A stretch of 64,000 nt of DNA from Nitrosomonadales bacterium. Lineage in GTDB: Bacteria > Pseudomonadota > Gammaproteobacteria > Burkholderiales > Gallionellaceae. The stretch is from contig JACRNY010000006.1 in assembly GCA_016214695.1 (NCBI GenBank), positions 186,001 through 250,000 on the forward strand, written 5' to 3'. The notes under the pieces are model-generated. The model was not told the origin of the DNA, made no database searches, and saw nothing but the letters and a program-made list of their open reading frames with translations. Shown piece by piece: positions 51,078-60,369 of the stretch; position 1 is the first letter of the stretch, and the number at the start of each line of letters is the position of its first letter. A program made the position numbers and the translations under genes.

Positions 51078-51731
51078 CTACCCGCCCGCCATGACCTCTT
51101 TCAACAAGGGAACCGAGGCGGACCTCTTCAGGCGCAGGCAATGTTCGTCGAGCGCGTCCAGCGTGGCCAGCAGTGCGGGCAGGTCGCGACGTCCGTGGCG
51201 CAGCAGATACTTCGTCACCTCGCCTGGCAGTTCAAAACCGCGTGCGCGCGCGTGTTGCTGCAGAGCCTGTGTCTTCTCGTCGTCATCCAGCGCGTGGATC
51301 TGATACACCAATCCCCAACCCAGGCGCGTGCGCAGATCGTCGCGCAGCGACAGGAAGGCCGGCGCCTGTTCGCCGCTCACCAGCAGCATCCCGCCGTTCT
51401 CGCGCTGGCGGTTGTAGAGCGCGAACAATTCGACCTGTGCGCCGGCATCCAGTTTCTCCACATCATCCACTGCCACCACCTGCGCCACTTCCGGCACCAC
51501 GCCGCACGCATAGGCTACGGTCAGTCCGGACGACTGCGCCATTCCGACAGCAGCCTGCAACAGATGGCTTTTGCCCGCCCCCGCTTCGCCCCAAATATAA
51601 AGACCGCGTTCGCCCCGGCTGGCACCGAGCGCATGGCGCAATGCGGAAAGCAGTTCGATGTTGCGTCCGGCAACGAAGTTATCCAGCGTGGGGATCCACT
51701 CCGGTGCGATACCCAGCAACAGTTGAGTCAT
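51078..51731 (-). CDS. hda: DnaA regulatory inactivator Hda
   Basis: A 217-residue DnaA homologue lacking the DNA-binding domain. Walker A GEAGAGKSHLL and Walker B VVAVDDVEKLD are present, and the N-terminal MTQLLLGIAPEW contains the sliding-clamp-binding QL motif. With the beta clamp it promotes hydrolysis of DnaA-bound ATP. It starts one base after the permease gene stop. Confidence 0.93.
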   Translation of the reverse strand: MTQLLLGIAPEWIPTLDNFVAGRNIELLSALRHALGASRGERGLYIWGEAGAGKSHLLQAAVGMAQSSGLTVAYACGVVPEVAQVVAVDDVEKLDAGAQVELFALYNRQRENGGMLLVSGEQAPAFLSLRDDLRTRLGWGLVYQIHALDDDEKTQALQQHARARGFELPGEVTKYLLRHGRRDLPALLATLDALDEHCLRLKRSASVPLLKEVMAGG

Positions 51732-51732
51732 A

Positions 51733-52791
51733 TCAGTTTCGGTAAAAGGGGCTGGACAGATACCAGCCCTGGAGATGGCGCAGACCGACCAGCAGCATCG
51801 CGGAGATCGGCAGTGCCAGCAGCACGCCGAAAAAACCGAACAGCTGCCCGAACGCCAGCAGCGCGAAGATCACGCCCAGCGGGTGCAGGCCGATGCGGTC
51901 GCCGACCAGTTTGGGCGTCACCACCATGCCTTCCAGCATCTGCCCGGCAGCGAATATCCCCCACACCACCAGCACACCGGCGAAAGAGTCGAAATGGGTC
52001 AGCGCCACCAGCGTGGCCAGCACCAGGCCGAGGATCGCGCCGAGATAGGGGACGAACACCAGCATCCCGCTCACGATGCCGATGGGCAAAGCGAACTGCA
52101 TCCCGGTCAGCATCAGCGCAAGCGCATAGAACAGGCTCATCAATAGCATCACGGACAACTGGCCGCGCAGGAACTCGGCGAGGACGACATCGATCTCCCC
52201 GGTGATCTCCAGTGTCTTGGCATGCCAGCGGCGCGGGATCATCCCCTCGACGCGCGCCAGCAGTTGCGGCCAGTCGCGCAACAGGTAGAACATCACCAGG
52301 GGGATCAGCAGCAGATTCAACAGCAGGTTGATCAGGGTCAGACCGCTGTCGCTCAGCCACGGCAGCAAATTTGCCGAGACGCCGCCCGCATTCTGCCAAT
52401 GCTCGCTGAGCAACTCCTTGAAGGTGGCGGCATCCCACTGCATCGTCACGCCGGAATATTGCTCCAGCAAGGGCAACAGGCGCTGGCGCACGATATCCAG
52501 CAATTCCGGCAGCTTGGCCATCAGCAAGCCCGATTCGTAGCGCAGCAGCGGCAACAGGATCAGCAGCAGCGCCACCAGTGCGCCGAACAGCAGCGCCATC
52601 ACAAGAGCGGTGGCGGTGGTGCGCGACATGAAGCGCCATTGCGCCGACCGGGCGACCAGCGGCTGGCAGATATATGCCAGGATGCCCGCCGCCAGGAAAG
52701 GCGTCAGCACCGGATCGAGCAGGTACAGCAGCCAGGCCAGGGCTGCCGCTGCAGCCAGCCAATACAGCGCCGCGAAGCGTTCGGGAGTCAT
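51733..52791 (-). CDS. AI-2E (PerM-type) transporter family protein
   Basis: A 352-residue polytopic inner-membrane protein with about eight helices: paired N-terminal ones, a long soluble loop and a C-terminal core with LPIGIVSGMLVFVPYLGAIL and the VGDRIGLHPLGVIFALLAFG family motif. Substrate unknown; AI-2 export is only a family label. ATG 52789-52791. It diverges from purM and is coupled to hda, a neighbour pair also known elsewhere in this class. Confidence 0.9.
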   Translation of the reverse strand: MTPERFAALYWLAAAAALAWLLYLLDPVLTPFLAAGILAYICQPLVARSAQWRFMSRTTATALVMALLFGALVALLLILLPLLRYESGLLMAKLPELLDIVRQRLLPLLEQYSGVTMQWDAATFKELLSEHWQNAGGVSANLLPWLSDSGLTLINLLLNLLLIPLVMFYLLRDWPQLLARVEGMIPRRWHAKTLEITGEIDVVLAEFLRGQLSVMLLMSLFYALALMLTGMQFALPIGIVSGMLVFVPYLGAILGLVLATLVALTHFDSFAGVLVVWGIFAAGQMLEGMVVTPKLVGDRIGLHPLGVIFALLAFGQLFGFFGVLLALPISAMLLVGLRHLQGWYLSSPFYRN

Positions 52792-52855
52792 TTCAGGTAA
52801 AATCCGCAATTGAAGAATTTGCCGCACTTTACCTTCTGGAAAGCGAGAACTCAAC

Positions 52856-53899
<1,044 letters not shown>

Positions 53900-53904
53900 T
53901 CGCT

Positions 53905-54543
53905 GTGAAACGCATCGTCATCCTCATCTCCGGCCGCGGCAGCAACATGCAGGCGCTGCTGGAGGCGAAGCTGCCCTGCCAGATCGCGGCGGTGATCAGC
54001 AACCGCGCCGATGCGCAGGGGCTGGAGATCGCCAAGGCGCACGGCATCGCCACGGCCGTCATCCCGCACAAGGACTATGCCGACCGCATCTCTTTCGATG
54101 CCGCCCTGGCCGCGGAGATCGACCGCCATGCGCCGGACGTGGTCGTGCTGGCCGGATTCATGCGCATCCTCGGCGACGGCTTCGTCGAACGCTACCGCGG
54201 CAAGCTCATCAACATCCATCCCTCGCTGCTGCCGGCCTATCCGGGCATAGCCACGCACGAGCGCGCCTTGCAGGACGGCGTCAAGATCCACGGCTGCACG
54301 GTGCATTTCGTCACCCCCACGCTCGACCACGGCCCCATCATCATCCAGGCGGCCGTGCCGGTGATGCGCGAGGACACGCCGCAAACCCTTGCTGCCCGCG
54401 TATTGCGCGAAGAGCATCGCGTCTACCCGCAGGCGATACGCTGGTTATGCCTCAACCAGGTCTGGCTGGACGGGACATGCCGCGTCGCCAGCAACCGCCT
54501 GGAACAGCCCGGCTCCTCCCTCGTCTCTCCCGGACTGGAGTAG
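53905..54543 (+). CDS. purN: Phosphoribosylglycinamide formyltransferase PurN
   Basis: A 212-residue formyl-THF-dependent enzyme. The GRGSNMQALL phosphate loop, INIHPSLLPAYPG with catalytic His, and HGCTVHFVTPTLDHGPII with the catalytic Asp are intact. The start is GTG 53905-53907 (VKRIVILISGRGSN). Confidence 0.95.
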   Translation: MKRIVILISGRGSNMQALLEAKLPCQIAAVISNRADAQGLEIAKAHGIATAVIPHKDYADRISFDAALAAEIDRHAPDVVVLAGFMRILGDGFVERYRGKLINIHPSLLPAYPGIATHERALQDGVKIHGCTVHFVTPTLDHGPIIIQAAVPVMREDTPQTLAARVLREEHRVYPQAIRWLCLNQVWLDGTCRVASNRLEQPGSSLVSPGLE

Positions 54544-54546
54544 TCC

Positions 54547-55248
54547 ATGCGCGCCTTCGCTGCACTACTGCTGCTTTCCACGGCACCCGCGCTGTTCGCA
54601 GCCGCACCGGCCCGCATCGATGCCAGTTACGACGTGATCACAAAAGGCATCAAGATCGCCGAGATCAAGGAACGCTTCACCCGCACCGGCCACCAGTACC
54701 GCATCGAGAGCCTCACCAGGCCGGTCGGCCTGCTGGCCCTGTTCAAGCCGGATACGCTCCATGTCACCAGCGAAGGCGATATCACCGCGAAAGGTTTGCG
54801 CCCGCGCCACTTCCTCTACCGTCGTTCGCAGGAAACCCTCAAGAATACGGAAGCGGATTTCGACTGGCCGCAGTCCACCCTGATGCTCAACGACCGCTAC
54901 GGACAGCGCTTCGAGCAGCTCCCCGCCGACACGCAGGACCGCCTCAGTGCGCTCTACCAGTTCCGCTATGTCTCTTTCCTCGGCAATCGCAAGGAATTGA
55001 CCATGCACATCACCAACGGCAGCAAGATCGACAGACGCCAGTATCTGGTCCATTCCGCTCAGGTCGTAACGGTTCCGTTGGGTACCCTGGAGACGCTATA
55101 CCTGAGCACCGCACCGCAGGAGACCGCCTGGAAGACCGAGATCTGGCTGTCGACCGAGAATGGCAACTTCCCGTGCAGGATCGTATTGACCGAGGACAAC
55201 GGCGAAAGATTGACGCAAGTCCTCACCGCCCTGAGCATCACGCAGTGA
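54547..55248 (+). CDS. DUF3108 exported protein, copy 1
   Basis: A 233-residue protein with a signal peptide (MRAFAALLLLSTAPALFAAA) and a beta-rich DUF3108 domain: SYDVITKGIKIAEIKERFT to the C-terminus. Function unknown, periplasmic. It starts three bases after purN and overlaps the second DUF3108 gene by four bases (GTGA). Confidence 0.85.
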   Translation: MRAFAALLLLSTAPALFAAAPARIDASYDVITKGIKIAEIKERFTRTGHQYRIESLTRPVGLLALFKPDTLHVTSEGDITAKGLRPRHFLYRRSQETLKNTEADFDWPQSTLMLNDRYGQRFEQLPADTQDRLSALYQFRYVSFLGNRKELTMHITNGSKIDRRQYLVHSAQVVTVPLGTLETLYLSTAPQETAWKTEIWLSTENGNFPCRIVLTEDNGERLTQVLTALSITQ

Positions 55249-56276
55249 AGCCCGGGCTGGATACGTCAGCGCGCCGCATCGGCTTCGCCATCGGCGTCTC
55301 GCTGCTGCTACATGCGCTGGCGCTTTGGGGACCCGACATCCGGCTACCCAGTTCAGCTGCGTCGTTGCCGCCACTGGTCGCCAAACTGGAGAAATTGCCG
55401 GGAGCGCCGGCAAAACCCAAGGCCAAACGCAAGCCGGCCGCCGCGGAACCGCCCGCACAAACCGCGCCGCAGACCGCAGAGACACCTCCGCCCCAGGAGC
55501 CCGAGCTGCAAACCGAGCAGGCGGCCAGCGCCCCGGCCGCCGCCAGCGCTCCAGCCGAAACGGAGCCCCTCGCCGCGACCGCCGAAGAAAAGGTGGATCG
55601 CCCGCCCTTGCCCAGGCAGGCGCAACTCACTTTCGGCATCAACCAGGGGACAGGCGGACTGCGCATCGGCCAGGCGGTCCATACGCTGGAGATCGAGGAC
55701 GGGCATTATGTGCTGCATGCCGTGACGAAGACCGTCGGCCTGGCGCGCCTGTTCAAGAGTTACGAGCTCACCCAATTCAGCAGCGGCAGCTACGACAAAC
55801 AGGGGCTGCAGCCGGAACAATTCTTCGAGCAGCGCAAGGACAAGCTCACCACCCTGCGCTACACGGCGGAGTTCGACCATGCGGCACAGATCGCGCGTTT
55901 TTCGGATGGCCGGGAAATGACGCTGCCGCCCGACACGCTGGATATCCTGAGCGTCATGTACCAGTTCCCGCCGCTGGCAGGCGCGGAGACAGTCAGCGTC
56001 TCGGTCAGCAACGGCAGAAAGATCGAACGTTATGATTTCGAGATCAGCGCCAACGAGGAGATCGACACCCCGATCGGCAGATTGCTGACCGCGCGCCTGC
56101 ACAAGATGCACGCACCCAATGAAGAGGGGCTGGATATATGGCTGGCACAGGAATACCGGCTGTTCCCGGTCAAGATACGCTTCACCGAGAAGAACGGTGA
56201 AGTCTCCGGCGAGGCTGTCATCACCGACATCCGCGTGTCGGAAGAAGAAGGAGAGAGAGAAGATGCTGTTGACTGA
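55245..56276 (+). CDS. DUF3108 protein with TonB-like N-terminus, copy 2
   Basis: A 343-residue protein: an N-terminal membrane anchor (IGFAIGVSLLLHALALWG, with the SLLLHALALW pattern of TonB-like proteins), a Pro/Ala/Glu-rich linker of about 80 residues, and a C-terminal DUF3108 domain with TFGINQGTGGLRIGQAVHTL. The start is GTG 55245-55247, overlapping the TGA of copy 1. A neighbouring gene pair of DUF3108 proteins suggests they act together in the periplasm. Confidence 0.8.
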   Translation: MKPGLDTSARRIGFAIGVSLLLHALALWGPDIRLPSSAASLPPLVAKLEKLPGAPAKPKAKRKPAAAEPPAQTAPQTAETPPPQEPELQTEQAASAPAAASAPAETEPLAATAEEKVDRPPLPRQAQLTFGINQGTGGLRIGQAVHTLEIEDGHYVLHAVTKTVGLARLFKSYELTQFSSGSYDKQGLQPEQFFEQRKDKLTTLRYTAEFDHAAQIARFSDGREMTLPPDTLDILSVMYQFPPLAGAETVSVSVSNGRKIERYDFEISANEEIDTPIGRLLTARLHKMHAPNEEGLDIWLAQEYRLFPVKIRFTEKNGEVSGEAVITDIRVSEEEGEREDAVD

Positions 56277-57531
56277 ATACCGCCTCGACCTGGTCGTCCA
56301 GGCCCTGCGCACCGCACTGAAGATGGAGCATCCGGCGGATGCGGTACTGCGCCATTTCTTCCAGGCCGAACGCATCGGCTCCAACGAACGCGCCCTGGTC
56401 GCCGAGACCGTGTTCGGTGTGCTGCGCCACCGCCTGTTCCTCGAACATGCCTGCACCGCAGCCGACAAGGGCCAGGCCACCGCACGGCGCATGGCGCTGG
56501 CCTACTGGGTCAAATACGGCGGCTACAACCTGCGCGAACTGGAACCGCTGCTCAAGGCGAAAGAGTCCGAATGGCTGGGCAGCGTCAAGGGCATCCGCAT
56601 GGAAGACCTGCCGCTATCCATCCAGGCCGAACTGCCGGAGTGGGTCGTCGAAAAGCTGCACGCCCAGTCCAGCGCAGCCGAGATACTGGCGCTGGGCCGC
56701 TCCATGCAGCAGCCTGCCCCGCTCGACCTGCGCGTGAACACCCTGCTCGCCGGGCGCGACGAAGTGTTGCAGTCGCTGCAGGCAGAAGGATTCGACGCGA
56801 AAGCCACGCCCTTCTCGCCGATGGGCATACGCCTCAAGGACAAGCCGGCGTTGAACAAGCACGCGCTATTCCTGACCGGCAAGTTCGAGGTGCAGGATGA
56901 AGGCAGCCAGTTGCTCGGCCTGATGCTCGCGCCCAAGCGCAACGACATGGTGGTGGACTTCTGTGCCGGTGCCGGCGGCAAGACGCTGATGCTCGGCGCG
57001 CTGATGAACTCGCAGGGTCGCCTGTACGCCTGGGACATCTCCGAGAAGCGCCTGACCAACCTGAAACCGCGCCTGAAGCGTTCCGGATTGAGCAACGTGC
57101 AGCCGCAACTCATCGCCCACGAGAACGACAGCAAGGTGAAACGCCTGGCCGGCAAGATCGACCGCGTGCTGGTGGATGCGCCGTGCAGCGGCCTCGGCAC
57201 CCTGCGCCGCAACCCGGACCTGAAGTTCCGCCAATCGCCGCAGAGCGTGGCCGAGCTCAACCAGAAGCAGGCTGCCATCCTGGCATCGGCCGCACGCCTG
57301 CTGAAACAGGGCGGGCGTCTGGTCTATGCCACCTGCAGCGTGCTGCAGGAAGAGAACCAGGACATCGTGCAGGCCTTCCTCGCCGCCCATCCCGACTTCA
57401 GGCTGGTCCCGGCGGGCGAAGTGCTGGCCCAGCACAAGATCCAGCTGGAGATGGGCGATTACCTGCAGCTCACCCCGCAACTGCACAATACGGACGGCTT
57501 CTTTGCCGCGGTGCTGGAACGCCACGCATAA
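56263..57531 (+). CDS. RsmB/NOP-family RNA cytosine methyltransferase
   Basis: A 422-residue SAM-dependent enzyme with an N-terminal NusB-like RNA-binding part, motif I DFCAGAGGKTLML and the catalytic Cys regions DAPCSGLGTLRRNPDLKF and YATCSVLQEEN. It forms 5-methylcytosine in rRNA or tRNA. The ATG at 56263 has GGAGAG upstream and overlaps the DUF3108 end by 14 bases. Confidence 0.92.
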   Translation: MLLTEYRLDLVVQALRTALKMEHPADAVLRHFFQAERIGSNERALVAETVFGVLRHRLFLEHACTAADKGQATARRMALAYWVKYGGYNLRELEPLLKAKESEWLGSVKGIRMEDLPLSIQAELPEWVVEKLHAQSSAAEILALGRSMQQPAPLDLRVNTLLAGRDEVLQSLQAEGFDAKATPFSPMGIRLKDKPALNKHALFLTGKFEVQDEGSQLLGLMLAPKRNDMVVDFCAGAGGKTLMLGALMNSQGRLYAWDISEKRLTNLKPRLKRSGLSNVQPQLIAHENDSKVKRLAGKIDRVLVDAPCSGLGTLRRNPDLKFRQSPQSVAELNQKQAAILASAARLLKQGGRLVYATCSVLQEENQDIVQAFLAAHPDFRLVPAGEVLAQHKIQLEMGDYLQLTPQLHNTDGFFAAVLERHA

Positions 57532-57643
57532 GGGAGTGTTATCGATGGACTAAGGATATGGAATAATGCGCCGATAAGTTACGGCTGGCGAAACGCCACA
57601 CACACACATTTCAAAAATAAGACAAATGTATCCGGGGGGTAGT

Positions 57644-59782
57644 GTGAAAAAAGATTCTCTATATATCGCCATATTGGCCGGCATGCTGACTGCCACAGCC
57701 TATGCCAGCACGCCGGGCGTCGACGAAGAAACGTGGCCTGAACTCAGCCTGGGCGATCTGATGAAGGTCGGCGTCGAATCCGCCTCGCGCAAGAGCCAGG
57801 CCGTTTCCAATACCGCCGCAGCCGTTTTCGTCATCTCAGCCTCCGACATCAAACGATCCGGCGCGCTGACCATACCCGAAGTCCTGCACCTCGCCCCCGG
57901 CGTCGAAGTCGCCCGCCTCGGCAACAACAAATTCGCCGTATCGATACGCGGCTTCAATGGCCGCATGGCCAACAAGCTGCTGGTCCTGGTCGACGGCCGC
58001 TCGATCTACAGCTCGCTGTATGGCGGCGTGATCTGGGAAGCCGAGAACCTGCCGCTGGAAGAGATCAACCGCATCGAAGTCATCCGCGGTTCGGCCGGAC
58101 TGGCCTGGGGCTCGAACGCGGTCAACGGCGTCATCAACATCATCACCAAACGCGCGCAGGACACCGCCGGCTGGCTGGTCGACACCCACGCGGGCACGGA
58201 GACCGGCAAGGCCGGGCTGATGTTGCGCTACGGCATCAAGGACGAGGACGGCGCGGCTTTCCGCGTCACCGTGAACGAACAAAGGCGCGACGGCGGCAAG
58301 GAAGCCAATGGCAAAGAAGCGCAGGACTACTGGAACGACACCTCGCTGACCTTCCGCTACGACAGGCCGGACGGTGTGGACACACGCTGGTTCTTCAGCG
58401 GTCGCGTGTTCGACTCGCACTCCGACGAGACCTGGATGATCCCGACCTTCGATCCGGCGGCAATGTACGATGCCACCCAGTATGGCGCGACCCGGCGCGT
58501 TCCCTTCGTATCCCGCAGAAACGGCGGCGACCTGCTCGGCCGCTTCGAGCAGACCACCGATGGCGGCGGCGAAGTGCGTGTGCAGACCTACTTCGAGAAG
58601 TTCCAGGGCGACGTCCCCGGCGCCAGCGACAACCACACCACCTTCGATGTGGATGCGCAGCACCGCTTCCCGCTGGGCGAGTCGCACGACATCGTGTGGG
58701 GCGGCAACTGGCGCCAGACCGAGCACAAAAATCACATGCAACCCGGCGGTTTCCTCACCGCGTCGCGCCCCGACACCACCGTCAACCTCACCAGCCTGTT
58801 CGCACAGGACGAGTTGACACTGGTGCCGCGCACCTTCAGCGTGCAGGCCGGTGTCCGCGTCGAACGGCAGACCTTCGGCGGCACCTCGCCGCAGCCTTCC
58901 GTGCGCGCGTTGTGGACGCCGAGCGAACAGCATTCTTTCTGGCTGTCCTGGTCGAAGGCCGTGCGCTCGCCCAGCGTGGTACAGCGCACCATGGGCGCCT
59001 ATGCGGTAGCCATTCCCGGCGCTCCCGCGGTATTGGTCTACGCCGCTCCGCCCGAGCAATCGGGTTTCGGCAACGAGAAGGTGCGCACACTCGAACTCGG
59101 CCACCGTGCGCAATGGACGCCCACACTCTTCTCCGACCTGAGCGCCTATTCCAGCAAATATGAGGGCGTGTTCGGCATACTGTCGCAATCGACCGCTCTC
59201 AACACTGTCATTGCCCCCGTTGGATTTGGCGGCGACGCAGCCTGCACCGCCGCGCTCATCAACTTCGGCCTCAACCCCGCCGCGCCCGGCGTGTGTGTCA
59301 CCCATCTGTACGGCAATGCACTGCCGGTGCGCACCCGCGGTGTGGAGCTTTCCACCGAATGGAACCCGCTGCCCGTCTGGCGCCTGCAACTCAATGCCTC
59401 GCGCATGTGGGTGGATGCGGGGAACAACACGCGATACGAAGCCAATACCCTGCTGTACAGCAGCAGCCCGAAATACCAGGGATCGCTGCGCTCCTCCTAT
59501 AACCTGAGCACCGACAGCCAGTTCGATCTCTGGCTGCGCCGCATCGGCGGTCTGGCGCATGCCAGCGACTACGGCGGCCCCTCGGCGATGACACCCGTTG
59601 CTGCCCGCACCGAACTGGATCTGCGCTTCGCCGAACAGGTGAACGAATCGCTGGAACTGTCGCTCACTTTGCAGAACCTGCTGTCCAAGAGCGAGATCCA
59701 GTTCCACCCGGATTACATGCCCACCCAACCGGTGGTCCCGCAACGCACCATCTACCTGAAGGCGCTCTGGCATGACAGATAG
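57644..59782 (+). CDS. TonB-dependent outer-membrane receptor
   Basis: A 712-residue receptor with signal peptide (KKDSLYIAILAGMLTATAYA), plug domain (SASDIKRSGALTIPEVLHLA, SIRGFNGRMANKLLVLVDGR, IEVIRGSAGLAWGSNAVNGV) and a 22-strand type barrel ending in YLKALWHDR. The start is GTG 57644-57646 with GGGGGG before it; an ATG 18 bases earlier is possible. Ligand not recognisable. YfiR and a cyclic-di-GMP enzyme follow. Confidence 0.93.
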   Translation: MKKDSLYIAILAGMLTATAYASTPGVDEETWPELSLGDLMKVGVESASRKSQAVSNTAAAVFVISASDIKRSGALTIPEVLHLAPGVEVARLGNNKFAVSIRGFNGRMANKLLVLVDGRSIYSSLYGGVIWEAENLPLEEINRIEVIRGSAGLAWGSNAVNGVINIITKRAQDTAGWLVDTHAGTETGKAGLMLRYGIKDEDGAAFRVTVNEQRRDGGKEANGKEAQDYWNDTSLTFRYDRPDGVDTRWFFSGRVFDSHSDETWMIPTFDPAAMYDATQYGATRRVPFVSRRNGGDLLGRFEQTTDGGGEVRVQTYFEKFQGDVPGASDNHTTFDVDAQHRFPLGESHDIVWGGNWRQTEHKNHMQPGGFLTASRPDTTVNLTSLFAQDELTLVPRTFSVQAGVRVERQTFGGTSPQPSVRALWTPSEQHSFWLSWSKAVRSPSVVQRTMGAYAVAIPGAPAVLVYAAPPEQSGFGNEKVRTLELGHRAQWTPTLFSDLSAYSSKYEGVFGILSQSTALNTVIAPVGFGGDAACTAALINFGLNPAAPGVCVTHLYGNALPVRTRGVELSTEWNPLPVWRLQLNASRMWVDAGNNTRYEANTLLYSSSPKYQGSLRSSYNLSTDSQFDLWLRRIGGLAHASDYGGPSAMTPVAARTELDLRFAEQVNESLELSLTLQNLLSKSEIQFHPDYMPTQPVVPQRTIYLKALWHDR

Positions 59783-59829
59783 GCATCCGGCAGCGTCCCC
59801 GCAACAGGGACGATCAATCTGATCTGCGC

Positions 59830-60369
59830 ATGAAGAACACGCCGGGATTCCTCCTGTCGCTGGTGCTGGTGCTTGCCACAATGGCTGCATTGCCCTGCCG
59901 GGCGGAACTCTCGGAGTTGCAGGTCAAATCGGCCTATGTGTTCAACTTCATCAAGTTCGTGAAATGGCCCGCCAGTGCGGTCAAGCCGGAAGGGAGGATC
60001 AGGTTGTGCGTGATCGGCAGCAAGGACCTGCGCGCATCTCTGGCCACCCTTGACGAGCGCAGGGTCGGCGAATATGTGCTCCATGTCGCCCCCTACCCCG
60101 ACAGTACTGAGGAATTGAACGATTGCAACGTGCTGTACATCGGCGAGCATGAACAGCGCCGTCACCTCCAGATCATCAAATCGCTGGGCAATGCGCCAAC
60201 CCTGACCATCTCCGACATACAGGGATTCGCCGAACGCGGCGGCGGCATCGGCCTGCTGCACCGCGATGAGAAGCTGCTGTTCGAGGTCAACCTCGCCTCG
60301 ACCAGAAAAGCCGGCTTGCAGCTGTCCGGCCAGATGCTGAACCTCTCCGCCAACGTCTTCGGGAAATGA
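59830..60369 (+). CDS. YfiR-family periplasmic protein (DUF4154)
   Basis: A 179-residue exported protein: signal peptide MKNTPGFLLSLVLVLATMAA, then the YfiR core with LQVKSAYVFNFIKFVKWP and RIRLCVIGSKDL, ISDIQGFAERGGGIGLL and the C-terminal LASTRKAGLQLSGQMLNLS. In Pseudomonas YfiR restrains the diguanylate cyclase YfiN. The next gene encodes a YfiN-like protein, with a four-base ATGA overlap. Confidence 0.9.
   Translation: MKNTPGFLLSLVLVLATMAALPCRAELSELQVKSAYVFNFIKFVKWPASAVKPEGRIRLCVIGSKDLRASLATLDERRVGEYVLHVAPYPDSTEELNDCNVLYIGEHEQRRHLQIIKSLGNAPTLTISDIQGFAERGGGIGLLHRDEKLLFEVNLASTRKAGLQLSGQMLNLSANVFGK

Noticed and set aside
57836-59890. Long minus-strand frame
   Set aside because: Antisense to the TonB receptor with no recognisable domain.
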